A stretch of 64,000 nucleotides of DNA from Phoronis australis (Eukaryota; Phoronida; Phoronidae). The notes beneath the pieces were generated by a model. The model ran no database searches. It was not told the origin of the DNA and saw only the letters and a program-made list of their open reading frames with translations. The stretch covers positions 2,025,935 to 2,089,934 of the forward strand of contig NMRA01000004.1 of NCBI GenBank assembly GCA_002633005.1, given 5' to 3'. A program made the translations under genes and the position numbers. This document shows positions 1-10,408 of this stretch, piece after piece (position 1 is the first letter of the stretch; every line of letters starts with the position of its first letter).

Positions 1-211
1 GATTGCGTACAGTCACCACAAATTGTCGAACTTTACTGCTGCGAAGCTGTCACCATGTCCCAAAAGATGGCGCAAAATTTTAGGAAGGCGCGTGCGCGTG
101 TCACAAAACGACGACCGACGTTCTTCGTTACAAAACTCAAAAGGCGGAGAGTAATGCTAGAAACTGACGTTTATTAGCTTGTTTTTCACTTAAACGACGA
201 CAACAGGCAAG
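1..211 (+). other. Candidate 5' exon with a short basic ORF and splice donor
   Basis: The stretch ends in CAGGCAAG|GTGAGT, a near-perfect 5' splice site with the exon ending at 211. Inside it an ATG at 55 in good context (CACCATGT) opens a 40-codon frame ending at TAG 175-177; the peptide is very rich in Arg and Lys and matches no family I know. Because that frame stops before the donor, the exon would be a 5' untranslated leader with an upstream ORF, or an exon whose real start lies left of the window. No TATA box or other promoter element was recognised. Function unknown; the donor is the only firm signal. Confidence 0.3.
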
Positions 212-2152
212 GTGAGTGTTCGAATTCTCTCCCATATTTTATGTGCACCCCGGCCGTCGGTCGTTGGCTCTGCGATATAAGTTTCACGACGAGGTGGCTA
301 ACGATGAAATTTCGTGGTCTAACGGAGCTCATTTCACACACCTCACTGTATTTTGGCGATAGTCTTCAAACAGCTGGTTGGCTGGCTACAAAAAATCTGC
401 AGTGCGCACTTAGACGTTCGTGTTACTTTTCCGGCCCAGCGTATAGGGAATCCGGCCCAAATCGGAACATTCTGCCTGATTTTGGTCGTTCCCATAGGCC
501 TAACGGAATTCTGATACTGAATTTAAAACGTTCAATTGATTGTAAATTCTTATAATTCGGTACGCCTTCATGCAATCCAGACTTTATTTCGTAGTTCTAA
601 TTTATTGCAGATACTCACAATGTTGTTTTGCTATTACATTTTCAATCTTTTGAGGTTGATCGAGTCAAAATGGCGGCGATTACGGGTTACAGCATTTCAA
701 GGCGAATGATTTTGAAATTGAGTTTCTATTATAAAATTTTCAATGAGCTTGAATACAATTGCTTTGTACGAAAGGATCAAGCTGATATGTGTTGTAACGT
801 TTCCACGTCTTTTGCACCAAATTAAACAGCCTATTGTCACCTATTCCACACACTCGACAGCGGCCCGTATCGGAAACGCGCAACGTTTACACCTTCGGCT
901 TCAAGAAGACATAAATGTAAAGTTTCTAACATCAAAATTTTTGTATCAAGGAAATTAAACTTTATGATAACCATTGTGAAATTGCCTGATAACAATTCGG
1001 ACGAAGCGTTTTGTTTTTCCGGCTGTTTCGGCAACCCCAGTCACACTCCCGGGGATTCCCATACCGGTCCGTATTAGAATGTGTCCTAAATAATTGAATA
1101 AAAAAGGTAATGATTTTGATCAACTTTACTATTAATTGACATGAAATAAACAATTAAGATGTTTTCTTGATTTTCCACGTATTTTGCACTAAATTAAACG
1201 GCCAGTCATCGTTGATTCCAATACTATGGAGACACGGTGAAAGTCAAATTCGTTGTAACGGTGATGTCATAGACTTCGATTAGTGCAAGCGCCATCTCAA
1301 GTTCTTTTTGACGCTAAATGGGGTTCGTGATGGGGCTACCGTATTGTCAAAGGCCTACTTGATTAACGACTGGGGTATGCTATGACACAGTATTTTGATG
1401 TTTTTCATCAATAAATATATTTTAGATGTGAAAATAGTAATTTTGGCACCATATTAAGCCATTAAGCTCAGGCGCCTCTACGTGTCATACTTTTCATAAA
1501 ACATTATCTCAAACACAAAAGAATGTGCCTAAATGTGTAATATACATTTGTTGTTCGTATTTCATGCATTAATACTTTTGGTAATGGAATTATCATCCAG
1601 TGTTGCATTAATCATAAGATATCACCAATTACTAGTTGGCCGTTGACTTCAAGCATTATCTGACAGTGACAGCACACACCTGATTAGCAAAGTCCATTTA
1701 ATAAACGTGTACTAAATTAAACTGGCTAACATAAATATTGATATTTCAATTTATTTATTTTCATGTACCGTGCTAATGTATACCATGTACATTGTTTGAT
1801 AAGCTGTTAATGGTGTAATGCGTGGTGCGTACTTTAGGACCAATTTGTGTTCAAAATCTGTTTTTGTTCAAGGGAGTTGTCTTTTTGACAACAAATTAAG
1901 CGAGACGTTCTTGACGCATTGTCTCCCTTAATTACAGTAACACATTGCTGGAAATGTTATTGACATATGTTCAGACACCACCTCAGACGACGCATGACGA
2001 GCGTATACGTAGAAACTATCTGCAACATAGACTGATGAATATTGCAGTTTGATAGAAAGTGAGCGAGGGGCCACTCACTGATTGAAGCGACTGTTGTATT
2101 TTTCATATTCTAAACATTTTAACTAATTCAATGGATAAAAACGATTTCATAG
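212..2152. other. No gene seen
   Basis: AT-rich DNA with only short chance reading frames. At 667-677 there is AAAATGGCGGC, matching the YY1-type motif often found at animal promoters, with an ATG inside it opening a 51-codon frame. Nothing else supports a start site here. Confidence 0.3.
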
Positions 2153-2225
2153 CCGCGTCTCTGAATTCCAGCTACGACCCCTAAATCCCATTTCCGGACC
2201 ACCAAACACCAAACCCGCGGTACAA
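2153..2225 (+). repeat. Diverged dispersed repeat, copy 1
   Basis: About 70 bp alignable by eye with 3528-3600 in the same orientation. Both contain a TCTAGCTACGA/CCAGCTACGA-like start, a C-rich middle and a CCGCG end. No terminal repeats or target duplications were found, so the type is unknown. Confidence 0.5.
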
Positions 2226-2307
2226 GCTCCATAACACCCCTAAACTTCACCCCGAAAATACTCCATACCCGGTGACTAAACATCCGAAGATAATCTTATA
2301 GAAAATG

Positions 2308-2354
2308 TATACTGGACGTGCAGATCGTAAAGGCGACTTTTTCATCACGTCCAG
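2308..2354. repeat. Short inverted repeat (hairpin)
   Basis: ACTGGACGTG near 2308 and its exact reverse complement CACGTCCAGT near 2354 enclose a loop of about 27 bases. A 10-bp perfect stem can occur by chance in a window this size. Confidence 0.4.
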
Positions 2355-3175
2355 TTTCCCAAGGAAGGGTGCCTTTTGTGACAAAATTCCCCAGCAAAAG
2401 GTATTATTTTGTGAATTTCAAAAAACTCTTCAAAATGTTCCTTGTTCCGACTACACGTAAGGTTTATAATATAATCTTAAGTTTTGAAACTTTTCTTGCG
2501 TAAATGAACCTTTACTCATTTTGACAACATGGCATCTTTTCTTGTATTGTCTCGTATTTTTAAGTCAAAATTGGTAAAAATCAGCTGTCTAAGACTCTGT
2601 GCGAAAGTTCAAAGTTTATGGAATCAAGCCCTGTAAAAGGATGGTGTTTTTGAAACAAAAGTCTGAAAAAGGTTATAAGTTTTTCTGGGAAACTTTGTGT
2701 GAATGCGCCCATTTTGTCGTGTCCATTCTCTAAATGGGTGCGAATCTTAATATAGTCGAATATCCCCCGGATACAAATTTCATTCTCAGCGATCAAATTC
2801 CTGACCTGTACCTACTGTTCCAAGTATATGATACTTGATCACCGGGTTTGCAGCATTTTCAGCGCGTGAGGGACTTTTTGGGCTCGGGTTTGGCGCTTGC
2901 TGCTCCGCGACTTAGATTAGGTAGTCGTATCAGAAACTCTGGGAACCGGCCGTGGAATCGTTTCCGCCCCTGTAACTGCTCTGTGATTGTAGTTGGTCCA
3001 CTTTCTTGCCATTGTTTTACAAAACTAAAACTACTTGCATTTTAAAGGTTTACGTGTACTACTGTTCCACATGTGCATGCCCATGTGTTTGAAAAAAACA
3101 TTTTTGATGGATATACAATGCGTGCACTGCATGGCTATTTCCACTTGCAAGTCAAAGAACAATAGAACAATAGTT

Positions 3176-3432
3176 ACACCACCATCACCATTCCACCACC
3201 ACCATAATCACCATCAATCATCAATGTCATTATCACCATCGTCACCATCGTCATCATCATCATCATCATCATCGTCATCATCGTCATCATCGTCATCATC
3301 GTCATCATCGTCATCATCGTCATCATCGTCATCATCGTCATCATCGTCATCATCGTAATCATCATCATCATCATCATCGTCATCGTCATCGTCATCATCA
3401 TCTCGGTAGTTATTGTCACCACCGCAGTCATC
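3176..3432. repeat. TCA/TCG trinucleotide microsatellite with nonanucleotide period
   Basis: Imperfect CAC/CAT/TCA triplets lead into a core of about eleven TCATCATCG units (roughly 3240-3400), then degenerate triplets. The polyserine frame on + and the Met/Thr frame on - are by-products of the repeat, not genes. Confidence 0.9.
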
Positions 3433-3527
3433 ATCGTCTTCCTGTTATTGTTGAGTAGCAATCTCCAAAACTGGTACTGCAATTACGAATACACGTGTTG
3501 TCAGGGCGTGGAAACGATACAATGGTT

Positions 3528-3600
3528 ACGCACCTAAATTCTAGCTACGATCCTCCAAACCTCAGTCCCAGACCAGCAAACATCTAATCCGCGCCCCTTA
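3528..3600 (+). repeat. Diverged dispersed repeat, copy 2
   Basis: Partner of 2153-2225, lying about 1.4 kb downstream in the same orientation with the microsatellite between them. The similarity fades after the CCGCG motif. Confidence 0.5.
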
Positions 3601-5153
3601 AGGTTATGTAAAACCTTACTGAGGAGGGGTAATTCGAAGTCAATGACCAGAAAAGCTAAGCTGTGTCCACCAGTAAAAGTATATAGTTTCTGAAAGAAGA
3701 AATATTAGAGATTGTAAAAATGCATTTTATACTTCCTTGTCATTGTTTTTATAACTTGCTCGACATTTTTAAGTCAAATATTCACGTCTAACAAAGGTAA
3801 ATTCATAGCACAAAGGCCCCATAGTCGATTATAATTAAACCTTCTTTAAATGAAAACCTGTCACTCTGTTAGGAATTTTTGATTATTCATTTAGTTTTGT
3901 CTCTAAACCAAATTAACTCGCAAACATGAGGCATTTTTGTTAAAAAACAACAGCCGTATTCGTCTATGACACAGTACAATAAAACAAGAACCTAAAAACA
4001 TTGTAAAAGCGTTTTTAGATTGATAAATAAATATTAAAATTTCGCAGCATCTATCTATGCTATGTACAGCTCATTGATTCAATATTATGGCAACTGCGGA
4101 ACTGCTCTGCGACTAGCGGGAGATTCGATTTGAGAAACAGCTCTGTGACCTTTGAACTACAGTGTATTAGCAGTAAACAAATTTCTATGCGGTTGATGCG
4201 AGTCTGGGAAATATGTCGATTTTAAAGTTAACTAGAAATAAAGATGAACTAATTTCCACACAGGTATTCAATGCTGTAGAAGTAAGTTATTCCTAACTCC
4301 ACACACGGGCTAAAAATATCCCACAGGAGGTGACCAAACTGCACGCCGGTTGCATGAAACAGTCCCAAGCAGGGTCTTAACTAAGTACCCTAAGTCTTCT
4401 GTGCATTTGTGTTTTTATTTGCCCACAAATTATATGTTCTCCTATCATATTCTCTTCATCGTAAGCTCCTCTTCGACTAATACCAGTTGCTAATATTGTA
4501 TCAAAAAGCTAATGCCCCATATTTCAGTAAAATACATATATGTAGGCTCCATACATCTGTAGATTAACAGCGTTGCACGAAAAGATCATTGAGAATCCAA
4601 GGTAGAGTTCACTCTTGGTGTGTGTCGAAGACAAAACTTGATTTAGGTAGCATTAAAAAGAACAATCAAGATTTTCACAAATGCTATGACAAAAAGGAAC
4701 ATAACTATTTAGGACTGGCACATGCAACCGGCAACAGGTTCCTCTCTGCAGTTTGCTCCCCGGGTATGTGGATTTTGGCAAGCATATACAAATGCCGGTT
4801 GATAAGTGAGCAGTGACAATAAAATCTATGCCTCGCCAGCGTCGAAAGAAAGACCGACCAAGAGAACATTCAGTGTCCCTCCATTTTGTTTTCAGATCTG
4901 AGAGCACGTTTAGAAACATAATTTAGTAAAGGAGGTATTGATTATATACAACAGACTGGATTATGTAGACCAAGACATCATATACATGTATATGTATGAG
5001 GTTGTTGTGGCAATCAGGTGCTAGCTAGTGCATGTGTTTACTTACAATACACAGCATTTTAAATCTTGAACATTTTAAGCATTGATGGCCCGGGGTGAAT
5101 GTTTAAACAACAGATGCTATGGTTTTGAATAGTCACAACAATTTTAAGATACG
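3601..5153. other. No gene seen
   Basis: AT-rich DNA. A TTTCCACACAG acceptor-like site near 4263 is followed 18 bases later by a GTAAGT donor-like site, too close together to call an exon. Reading frames of 75-88 codons at 4589-4919 show no recognisable protein. Confidence 0.3.
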
Positions 5154-5232
5154 CTAAGTACTGACTAAAATCGGGTAGCCGCAAAAGTGTATCACCGTAC
5201 TTGCCCACTCGCAGATGTAAATCATGGCATAT
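5154..5232 (-). other. Weak candidate terminal exon
   Basis: On the minus strand a good 3' splice site (CTCTTCCCACAG) ends just before 5232. With an incoming phase of two bases, a frame of 25 codons runs to a stop at 5154-5156 and contains a hydrophobic Tyr/Ile/Cys/Trp stretch. It could follow the minus-strand exon at 7258-7349, whose donor leaves exactly two bases, giving a 56-residue product. That link is inference. Another frame through the same exon is also open. Function unknown. Confidence 0.15.
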
Positions 5233-5251
5233 CTGTGGGAAGAGCTTACCA

Positions 5252-5773
5252 AAACATAAGGCATGCGCGCACCCAACCCTCAATATGGGGGGCTCGTATT
5301 CCGGACGTTGTGGACCTTTTGGTAACAACATTAGGCGGTGGACTAGAAAAATAAAAAAAAAACGGGGGCACTACTGTGCATTGCGCGTTTGTGCTTGTTT
5401 AATGGCCCATTGTCTCGTTTTCTCTGACTCGTTTTCTATGACATTTTGTTTCTCAGAGTCGGACCTTTTTGTCCACTTCGCCAAATGGGGGGAGGGGGCT
5501 CGTTCGAGCTTCCCGAGCCCCCCCCCCCTGGGTGGGCGCATGTAAGGAATATGCGCACGAGCGTACTAGAACTGGAAATTAAAGTAGCCACATTTTTTGA
5601 TTGATTTCGAAGTGTTTACTAACACTTTTAAACAACAACTCAATTTTGAAACGACAAAATAAAATTGACAAAAGTTGGCGGACTTCACAACGCCTAATAA
5701 ACTTTCGAAAGAGTGACGCAAGATCTACCGGTATATTTCCCAAAATGCATCAACCATGAAGACATACATTATG
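5252..5773 (+). repeat. Tandem copy 1 of a 522-bp segment (possibly false duplication)
   Basis: Nearly identical to 5775-6295, differing at about eight single bases and in the length of A and C runs. The two copies abut at a single N (5774). The segment contains a family 2 element plus about 225 bp of its 3' flank, so the duplication includes unique DNA and is not just two transposon insertions. Confidence 0.9.
5262..5542 (+). mobile_element. Family 2 MITE, copy A
   Basis: Starts CATGCGCGCACCCA and ends TGGGTGGGCGCATG, forming imperfect terminal inverted repeats. It is flanked on both sides by TAAGG (5257-5261 and 5543-5547), a 5-bp target duplication. The interior is G/C-run rich and includes a recurring block (GTCTCGTTTTCTCTG) and a CACTTCGCCAAATGGGG block seen in the other copies. 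No transposase is encoded, so it is non-autonomous. Confidence 0.85.
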
Positions 5774-5774
5774 N
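5774..5774. other. Single N at tandem-copy junction
   Basis: The unknown base lies exactly between the two copies of the 522-bp segment, as expected where two overlapping contig ends were joined without being merged. Confidence 0.9.
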
Positions 5775-6295
5775 AAACATAAGGCACGCGCGCACCCAAC
5801 CCTCAATATGGGGGGCTCGTATTCCGGATGTTGTGGACCTTTCGGTAACAACATTAGGCGGTGGACTAGAAAAATAAAAAAAAAAACAGGGGCACTACTG
5901 TGCATTGCGCGTTTGTGCTTGTTTAATGGACTTTTGTCTCGTTTTCTCTGACTCGTTTTCTATGACATTTTGTTTCTCAGAGTCGGACCTTTTTATCCAC
6001 TTCGCCAAATGGGGGGAGGGGGCTCGTTCGAGCTTCCCGAGCCCCCCCCCTGGGTGGGCGCATGTAAGGAATATGCGCACGAGCGTACTAGAATTGGAAA
6101 TTAAAGTAGCCACATTTTTTGATTGATTTCGAAGTGTTTACTAACACTTTTAAACAACAACTCAATTTTGAAACGACAAAATAAAATTGACAAAAGTTGG
6201 CGGACTTCACAACGCCTAATAAACTTTCGAAAGAGTGACGCAAGATCTACCGGTATATTTCCCAAAATGCATCAACCATGAAGACATACATTATG
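5775..6295 (+). repeat. Tandem copy 2 of the 522-bp segment
   Basis: Repeats 5252-5773 from AAACATAAGG to GACATACATTATG, after which unique sequence resumes. The last 200 bp are essentially identical to copy 1; the few differences cluster in the transposon part. Confidence 0.9.
5785..6064 (+). mobile_element. Family 2 MITE, copy B (within tandem copy 2)
   Basis: Same element as 5262-5542 with the same TAAGG duplication at 5780-5784 and 6065-6069. Its first bases read CACGCG instead of CATGCG. A shared insertion site shows it is the same insertion seen twice, by duplication or allelism, not a second transposition. Confidence 0.85.
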
Positions 6296-6924
6296 ATCAG
6301 TTCTGAATCTACCCCATGTACTCATATAATTATCATAACTTATCAAGAACCTCTCATTGTATACTTCACTGATGACCACATGTTATAAATTCGTATAGCG
6401 ATCATGGAGCAATGGTCGAGACACAGTCGTGCCCACACGGCGGGAATGGGGAATAAATGAAGTGTAGGGGAAACGGGAAATGACAGGATAAGGACAACAG
6501 GGAGCGGAAACTGAAATCTTGCTGACCTCGACAATCGTTTAGGTCCTTACAGAAATATAAGGATCTGATTTTTTAATTTTCGAGCTTACCGATGTAATAA
6601 AACCTCTACAAATTCACTGTTCGTGTTCACGCTCAGTTTGCCTTGTAGAACGTTCCACCTTTTGATCTGTGATTCGACCATCGTTTTTTATCTTACAATT
6701 CTTTCTTCCATGTTTTCGTTATTTCTTTTTGGGGGTCAACATTGCTTTCGTGATGATACAAATAGATCAACACTGCCAGCAATATCACAAGCGATGCTGT
6801 CAGTGGTGAACAATGATGTCTCAGTCGAAAGGTGGCTAATGAACATGCACGCATGCGCTTAGTGGCGTTTCAGTAGAGACCGATTGAATTTTCCGCGATT
6901 ATTGACAGAGAATGCAAACACGCC

Positions 6925-7080
6925 ATAGGCGGGTCCGGGGGAGGGGTCAAGGGAGTTCGGAACCCCTTTCCCTTAATTTTAGTCATGTCAATTCTAGAGT
7001 TTTCAAGTTGTTGACCTTGATCCCTTATTAAAAAATACGTGACCTGATCCCCCTTTAAAAATCCTGGATCCACCTTTACA
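6925..7080 (-). mobile_element. Degenerate G-rich MITE remnant
   Basis: Begins GGCGGGTCCGGGGGAGGGG and ends AAAATCCTGGATCCACC, which resembles the family 1 end (CCTGGATCCGCCCCTG). The interior has the C- and G-run character of family 1. No target duplication was found and the ends are worn. Confidence 0.4.
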
Positions 7081-7257
7081 CGTGCATTTTGATACAATGC
7101 ATAACGCACATATTCTCAGTACACGGATATCGCGGTGTCTTTCTTGAGTACGGGTCTGCAAAACGCAGCCCTGGATTGGTCCCATAATGTACACATGCGT
7201 TTTGTTGACGTGTACAATACGTAATCATCAAATATCCAGGCAACAACGCGTGCTTAC

Positions 7258-7349
7258 CTTTTTGCTGACTCTAGTGACACTTCGATGTCGTGTCTGAACT
7301 TTCCAAAGAAAAGTTGATTAATGATGGATTTTCGTGTTACGTGACACAT
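7258..7349 (-). other. Candidate first coding exon
   Basis: On the minus strand an ATG at 7349-7347 opens a 30-codon frame that runs without a stop into GCAAAAAG|GTAAGC, a strong 5' splice site with the exon ending at 7258. The peptide starts MCHVTRKSIINQLFFGKF and ends DIEVSLESAK, a mix of charged and hydrophobic residues that looks more protein-like than most frames here. Donor phase is 2. A possible following exon is 5154-5232. I do not recognise the protein. Confidence 0.3.
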
Positions 7350-7483
7350 GGTTATAGCACCGTTCAAACTGTGGAGTGTTTATTATTCCTTGTGTATAAG
7401 AATTAATCTAGTGAATCTTGTCAATAAGAAAGCAATGGATCAGTCACCAGGTGGCGAGACCGTCTCGTTCGCCAGTCAGGACA

Positions 7484-7640
7484 TCTAGAACTGCCAAACC
7501 ACGTGTAGCCGGAATGGTCGACATTTCGTGAGTCCGCTCAAAATAGTTCGGAAAAGGAGCAATTTACAAAAAAAACAGGAAAAAGTTACCAAAATTAAAA
7601 TCGCTCTCTTTTCTTTGCTTTTGATATTACCATCATCCAA
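7484..7640 (+). repeat. Diverged duplicated segment, copy 1
   Basis: Aligns by eye with 46775-46945 in the same orientation. Shared blocks include AGAACTGCCAAA, CGACATTTCGT, AAAATAGTTC and a purine-rich tract, with small indels between. An old dispersed repeat is the simplest reading. Confidence 0.5.
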
Positions 7641-8060
7641 AAATGACCCGCACATGATTGCGTGTGGAAATAATTACACCAGGTGTAAATAAGATTACGC
7701 GCTAGGGTTGGCTTATTAAGTAAATGCGCCATGAGTGTAGCCTTGCTGTTATCAAAACTGTTACAATTTACATGTACATTGAGCTAACGCATCTTGAGAC
7801 TGGAGAAGGCTCGGAGAGTGCAAGTATTAACTGAACAAGGCAAACCGGCCCCAGAGGTAATGCTGAGCTGCGTTCCGTAGACAACTTTTACGAGAAATGT
7901 GAGATCATGCCAATCTTGGCGAGATGTTCGCCATGCGTTACAACTGAAGCACGTTGCCACACCAGCTCTTCATTCCTATTTACGATCGGTCAGATGAACT
8001 GTCTGATAAGCGCCTGAACGGACGGCACGTGAACGCTGTATAAGTACATGTATAAGTAAT

Positions 8061-8241
8061 TCTCTGAGGTCAGAGAGGGTCGAAAACGGATCCCCCACGG
8101 TCGTAGCCAAATGCTTTGCTGACGGAGTTAAACCCCACTCGATAAGTGGCAGAGTATTTAAAGCGTATAATAACTAGTGAAGTCACCGACCCTGTCTCAG
8201 CAAATATCTAGAAGAAAACGGTAAGAATATGCGATTTGTAA
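8061..8241 (-). repeat. tRNA-derived SINE-like repeat, copy 1
   Basis: Homologous to 18570-18729 in the same orientation. Read on the minus strand the first part resembles a tRNA: GAGTTAAACTCCGTC-like A-box region, AGCAAAGCA, then a B-box-like TTTTCGACCC. The sequence downstream of the head is also shared, ending GCGATTTGTAA on the plus strand. It is too diverged to fold as a working tRNA. Confidence 0.5.
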
Positions 8242-8334
8242 AAAATTCTAAACAGATTTTATTTTCAGACTCTGGTCAAGACTAAAACGTCGAGAAGTCT
8301 ACCGTATCCAACAACAACCCCAGAAATACGTTTG

Positions 8335-8488
8335 CATGGGCGGCGCAGCACTGAAAAAAGTGGCAGGGGGGGGGCTAAAGTACCCTCAGCGCCCCTATGT
8401 TGCACCGCCTACTGTAGACCATGTGCGACGTAGCACTGAAAAAAGTGGGGGCTCAAGCCCCCCAGCCCCCTATGGTGCGCCGCCCATG
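8335..8488 (+). mobile_element. Family 3 MITE, two-monomer copy
   Basis: Bounded by CATGGGCGGCG and CGCCGCCCATG with a perfect 5-bp target duplication GTTTG (8330-8334 and 8489-8493). The interior is two related monomers of about 75 bp, each with a CACTGAAAAAAGTGG block, a G run and a C run. Each monomer is itself near-palindromic, so the element can fold extensively. A related copy is at 33111-33251. Confidence 0.85.
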
Positions 8489-8913
8489 GTTTGAGGCCGT
8501 AAAGCCTATAACGTTCGTTTAAAGTTCTTACCCTCCCGATTTTTGCGCTGCAGTGAGATCAAATTTTCAGTCATATGTCTGTATCAACCCTGTTATGTTT
8601 ATTTCCCAGCCTCATAGATGGCGCTAACTTGTTTGTTATCAAACAGAGACATCAATCAATTTTTATGGGTACAAGTGCGCTTAAAAAGGATGATTGAGTG
8701 TTTAAAACAGCTTCTTATTTAATTTGAACTTTTCTTATCTAGTAAAAATTTGCTTTTCAAGGCCAAAAATGGAGACACCCACACAAATATATGTGTTTCT
8801 ACCTAAAATATGATTATAGGTGGGTACACCTGTCAGTAAATGTTGATCAGCGAAGTCTCTCTTTGTAACTGGGTACACCAAATTCGGGATGGGTCTATCT
8901 AATAACTGGACCC

Positions 8914-8997
8914 GACGTGGCGGGTCCGGTTATATTTATATAGCGTGACCCGCAGTGATGGGTCTGTCTATATAAATATAACTGTACCCGCCGTGAC
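8914..8997. repeat. Long imperfect hairpin next to an N
   Basis: Arms at 8914-8943 and 8968-8997 are inverted copies sharing CTATATAAATATAAC and ACCCGCC, with a few mismatches and a 24-base loop. The N at 8998 follows the right arm directly. Related TGACGGGT words occur just outside. Confidence 0.75.
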
Positions 8998-9095
8998 NGT
9001 GTTTAAGCATTTTGTGACGGGTGAGCTATAGAGACTAGTGCTTACTCAACTCTAATGAAGAATATTAATTATATTACATGGTCTGCATGTCCCAG

Positions 9096-9285
9096 GGGAC
9101 CATTTCAACAATTTTACGCGCTGTTGACCGTTACAGAAGGCGTGGGGCGTTCCGGAAACCTAGTTGCTTGCGAGAAAAGCAAGGGTTCTCCATTCTTCAC
9201 GATATATCGCCACTTATTACGGGTGAAGCACGTAATCACACGAGCTTCCTTAGCGAGATTCTTCTGTCTTTTGATGTCATCTCCG
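9096..9285 (+). other. Candidate internal exon
   Basis: Preceded by GCATGTCCCAG (3' splice site) and followed by CTCCG|GTGAGC (5' splice site). The 190-bp segment has an open frame of 63 codons, starting GTISTILRAVDRYRRRGAF, with a later FLSEILLSFDVIS. The frame gives incoming phase 0 and outgoing phase 1. The start recalls the recognition helix of helix-turn-helix proteins (SQGTIS-type), but the rest does not fit any family I know, so that resemblance is weak. A second frame is also open across the segment, which lowers confidence. Confidence 0.3.
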
Positions 9286-10253
9286 GTGAGCAAATGAAAC
9301 TAGTGACTATCGATGGATTTTATTATGTGGTATTGTTAAGGGTACCCGTTTTTAGTCGCCCAGGTGCTGCGTTGGTGTGTATCTTAAATATGCGTACACG
9401 CACATGTAAGTATCAGCCAACCCCTTTGCGGAAGTGAACCCCCTGGTTACACACTGTAGTTCAGTAACCCTACATACTAGAACAGAAGCTCAAATGAGCA
9501 CGCGTGTTATCTAAAACGAGATTCGAATCACGTGATTTTCATGTGTGTGTAATTGTAGGCTTTGTCAAACTTTTCGAGTCACAAGAAAACGTCTTTATAA
9601 ACTTTAATGTGCCAGTAGGCCAACACGTGAACGCTGTATAAATCTCGTCGATGAGCCATGTTTGATGATACGAGGTACCCGTTTTATTTCAAATTCCTGA
9701 ACATAGGTTACTGCTTTGTTACTGTGGGTTTATTGCACGCCCATTCTGTACAATATTCGTCATTTTCCGCATGACGTTACAATGCGCATGGTATGATAAG
9801 TAGTAATGTACACGACGACGTCACACAGAAATTGACGAACTTTGTATGGAAGTTAGGCAAACACGATGTCTAGCTTTATGACCGCTTTAAGAATCAAGAA
9901 TATTGCATACAACATTCCAAGAATTGTACGATGACACGTGGCAAGTTACCTTAAAATCTAACGGCTACCCGGTGGTTTGGTAATTGACCTAATTATGTTG
10001 CACACTCAGCGGAATTAATGAGGAACATATTATGGCAACAATTAACAAACGTTTTAGATTGTAAAAGTCACATTTCTTGTCCAAATTTCCAAATTAAAAA
10101 ACCTAATCAAGTGTACTTTCCACTAACTTCTCAGATATGCTATTTACAAAATTTCAAAACGAAAATTTAAAAATACTATTTTTGCCCCCCTTGTGTGTTT
10201 ATGATGGGTCTGATTATCTAAAGCGCGCTTTGGGCGATCAATTTAATTACAGT
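9286..10253. other. No gene seen
   Basis: AT-rich sequence without convincing reading frames, splice pairs or repeats. Confidence 0.3.
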
Positions 10254-10408
10254 CAAGGGCGGATCTAAGATTTTGTGGGGGGGGGCTGGGCAGAGAATTA
10301 GCCAGAATTTTGCCCGTCAGACATTTGCACCCCTGAACTGCCAAATGGAATCTTGGATAACTTTAAGGGGGCCACGGCCCCCTTGGCCCCCATCCAAATC
10401 CGTCACTG
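10254..10408 (+). mobile_element. Family 1 MITE, copy A
   Basis: Starts CAAGGGCGGATCTAAG and ends CAAATCCGTCACTG, degenerate versions of the family 1 ends. The interior holds the family core: GGGCAGAGAATTAGCCAG, TTTTGCCCGTCAGACATT, GAACTGCCAAATGG and a GGGGGCCACGGCCCCC block. Flanks ACAGT and ACAAC agree at only three of five positions, so the target duplication has decayed. No coding capacity. Confidence 0.8.

Noticed and set aside
3035-3482. Polyserine frame (+) and Met/Thr frame (-)
   Set aside because: Produced by the TCA/TCG microsatellite.
5201-6126. Frames with Pro/Ser-rich ends recurring in both tandem copies
   Set aside because: Derived from the family 2 MITE and its duplication.
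8061-8241. Possible functional tRNA gene on the minus strand
   Set aside because: The A and B boxes are degenerate and no acceptor stem pairs; the partner copy shows it is a dispersed repeat.
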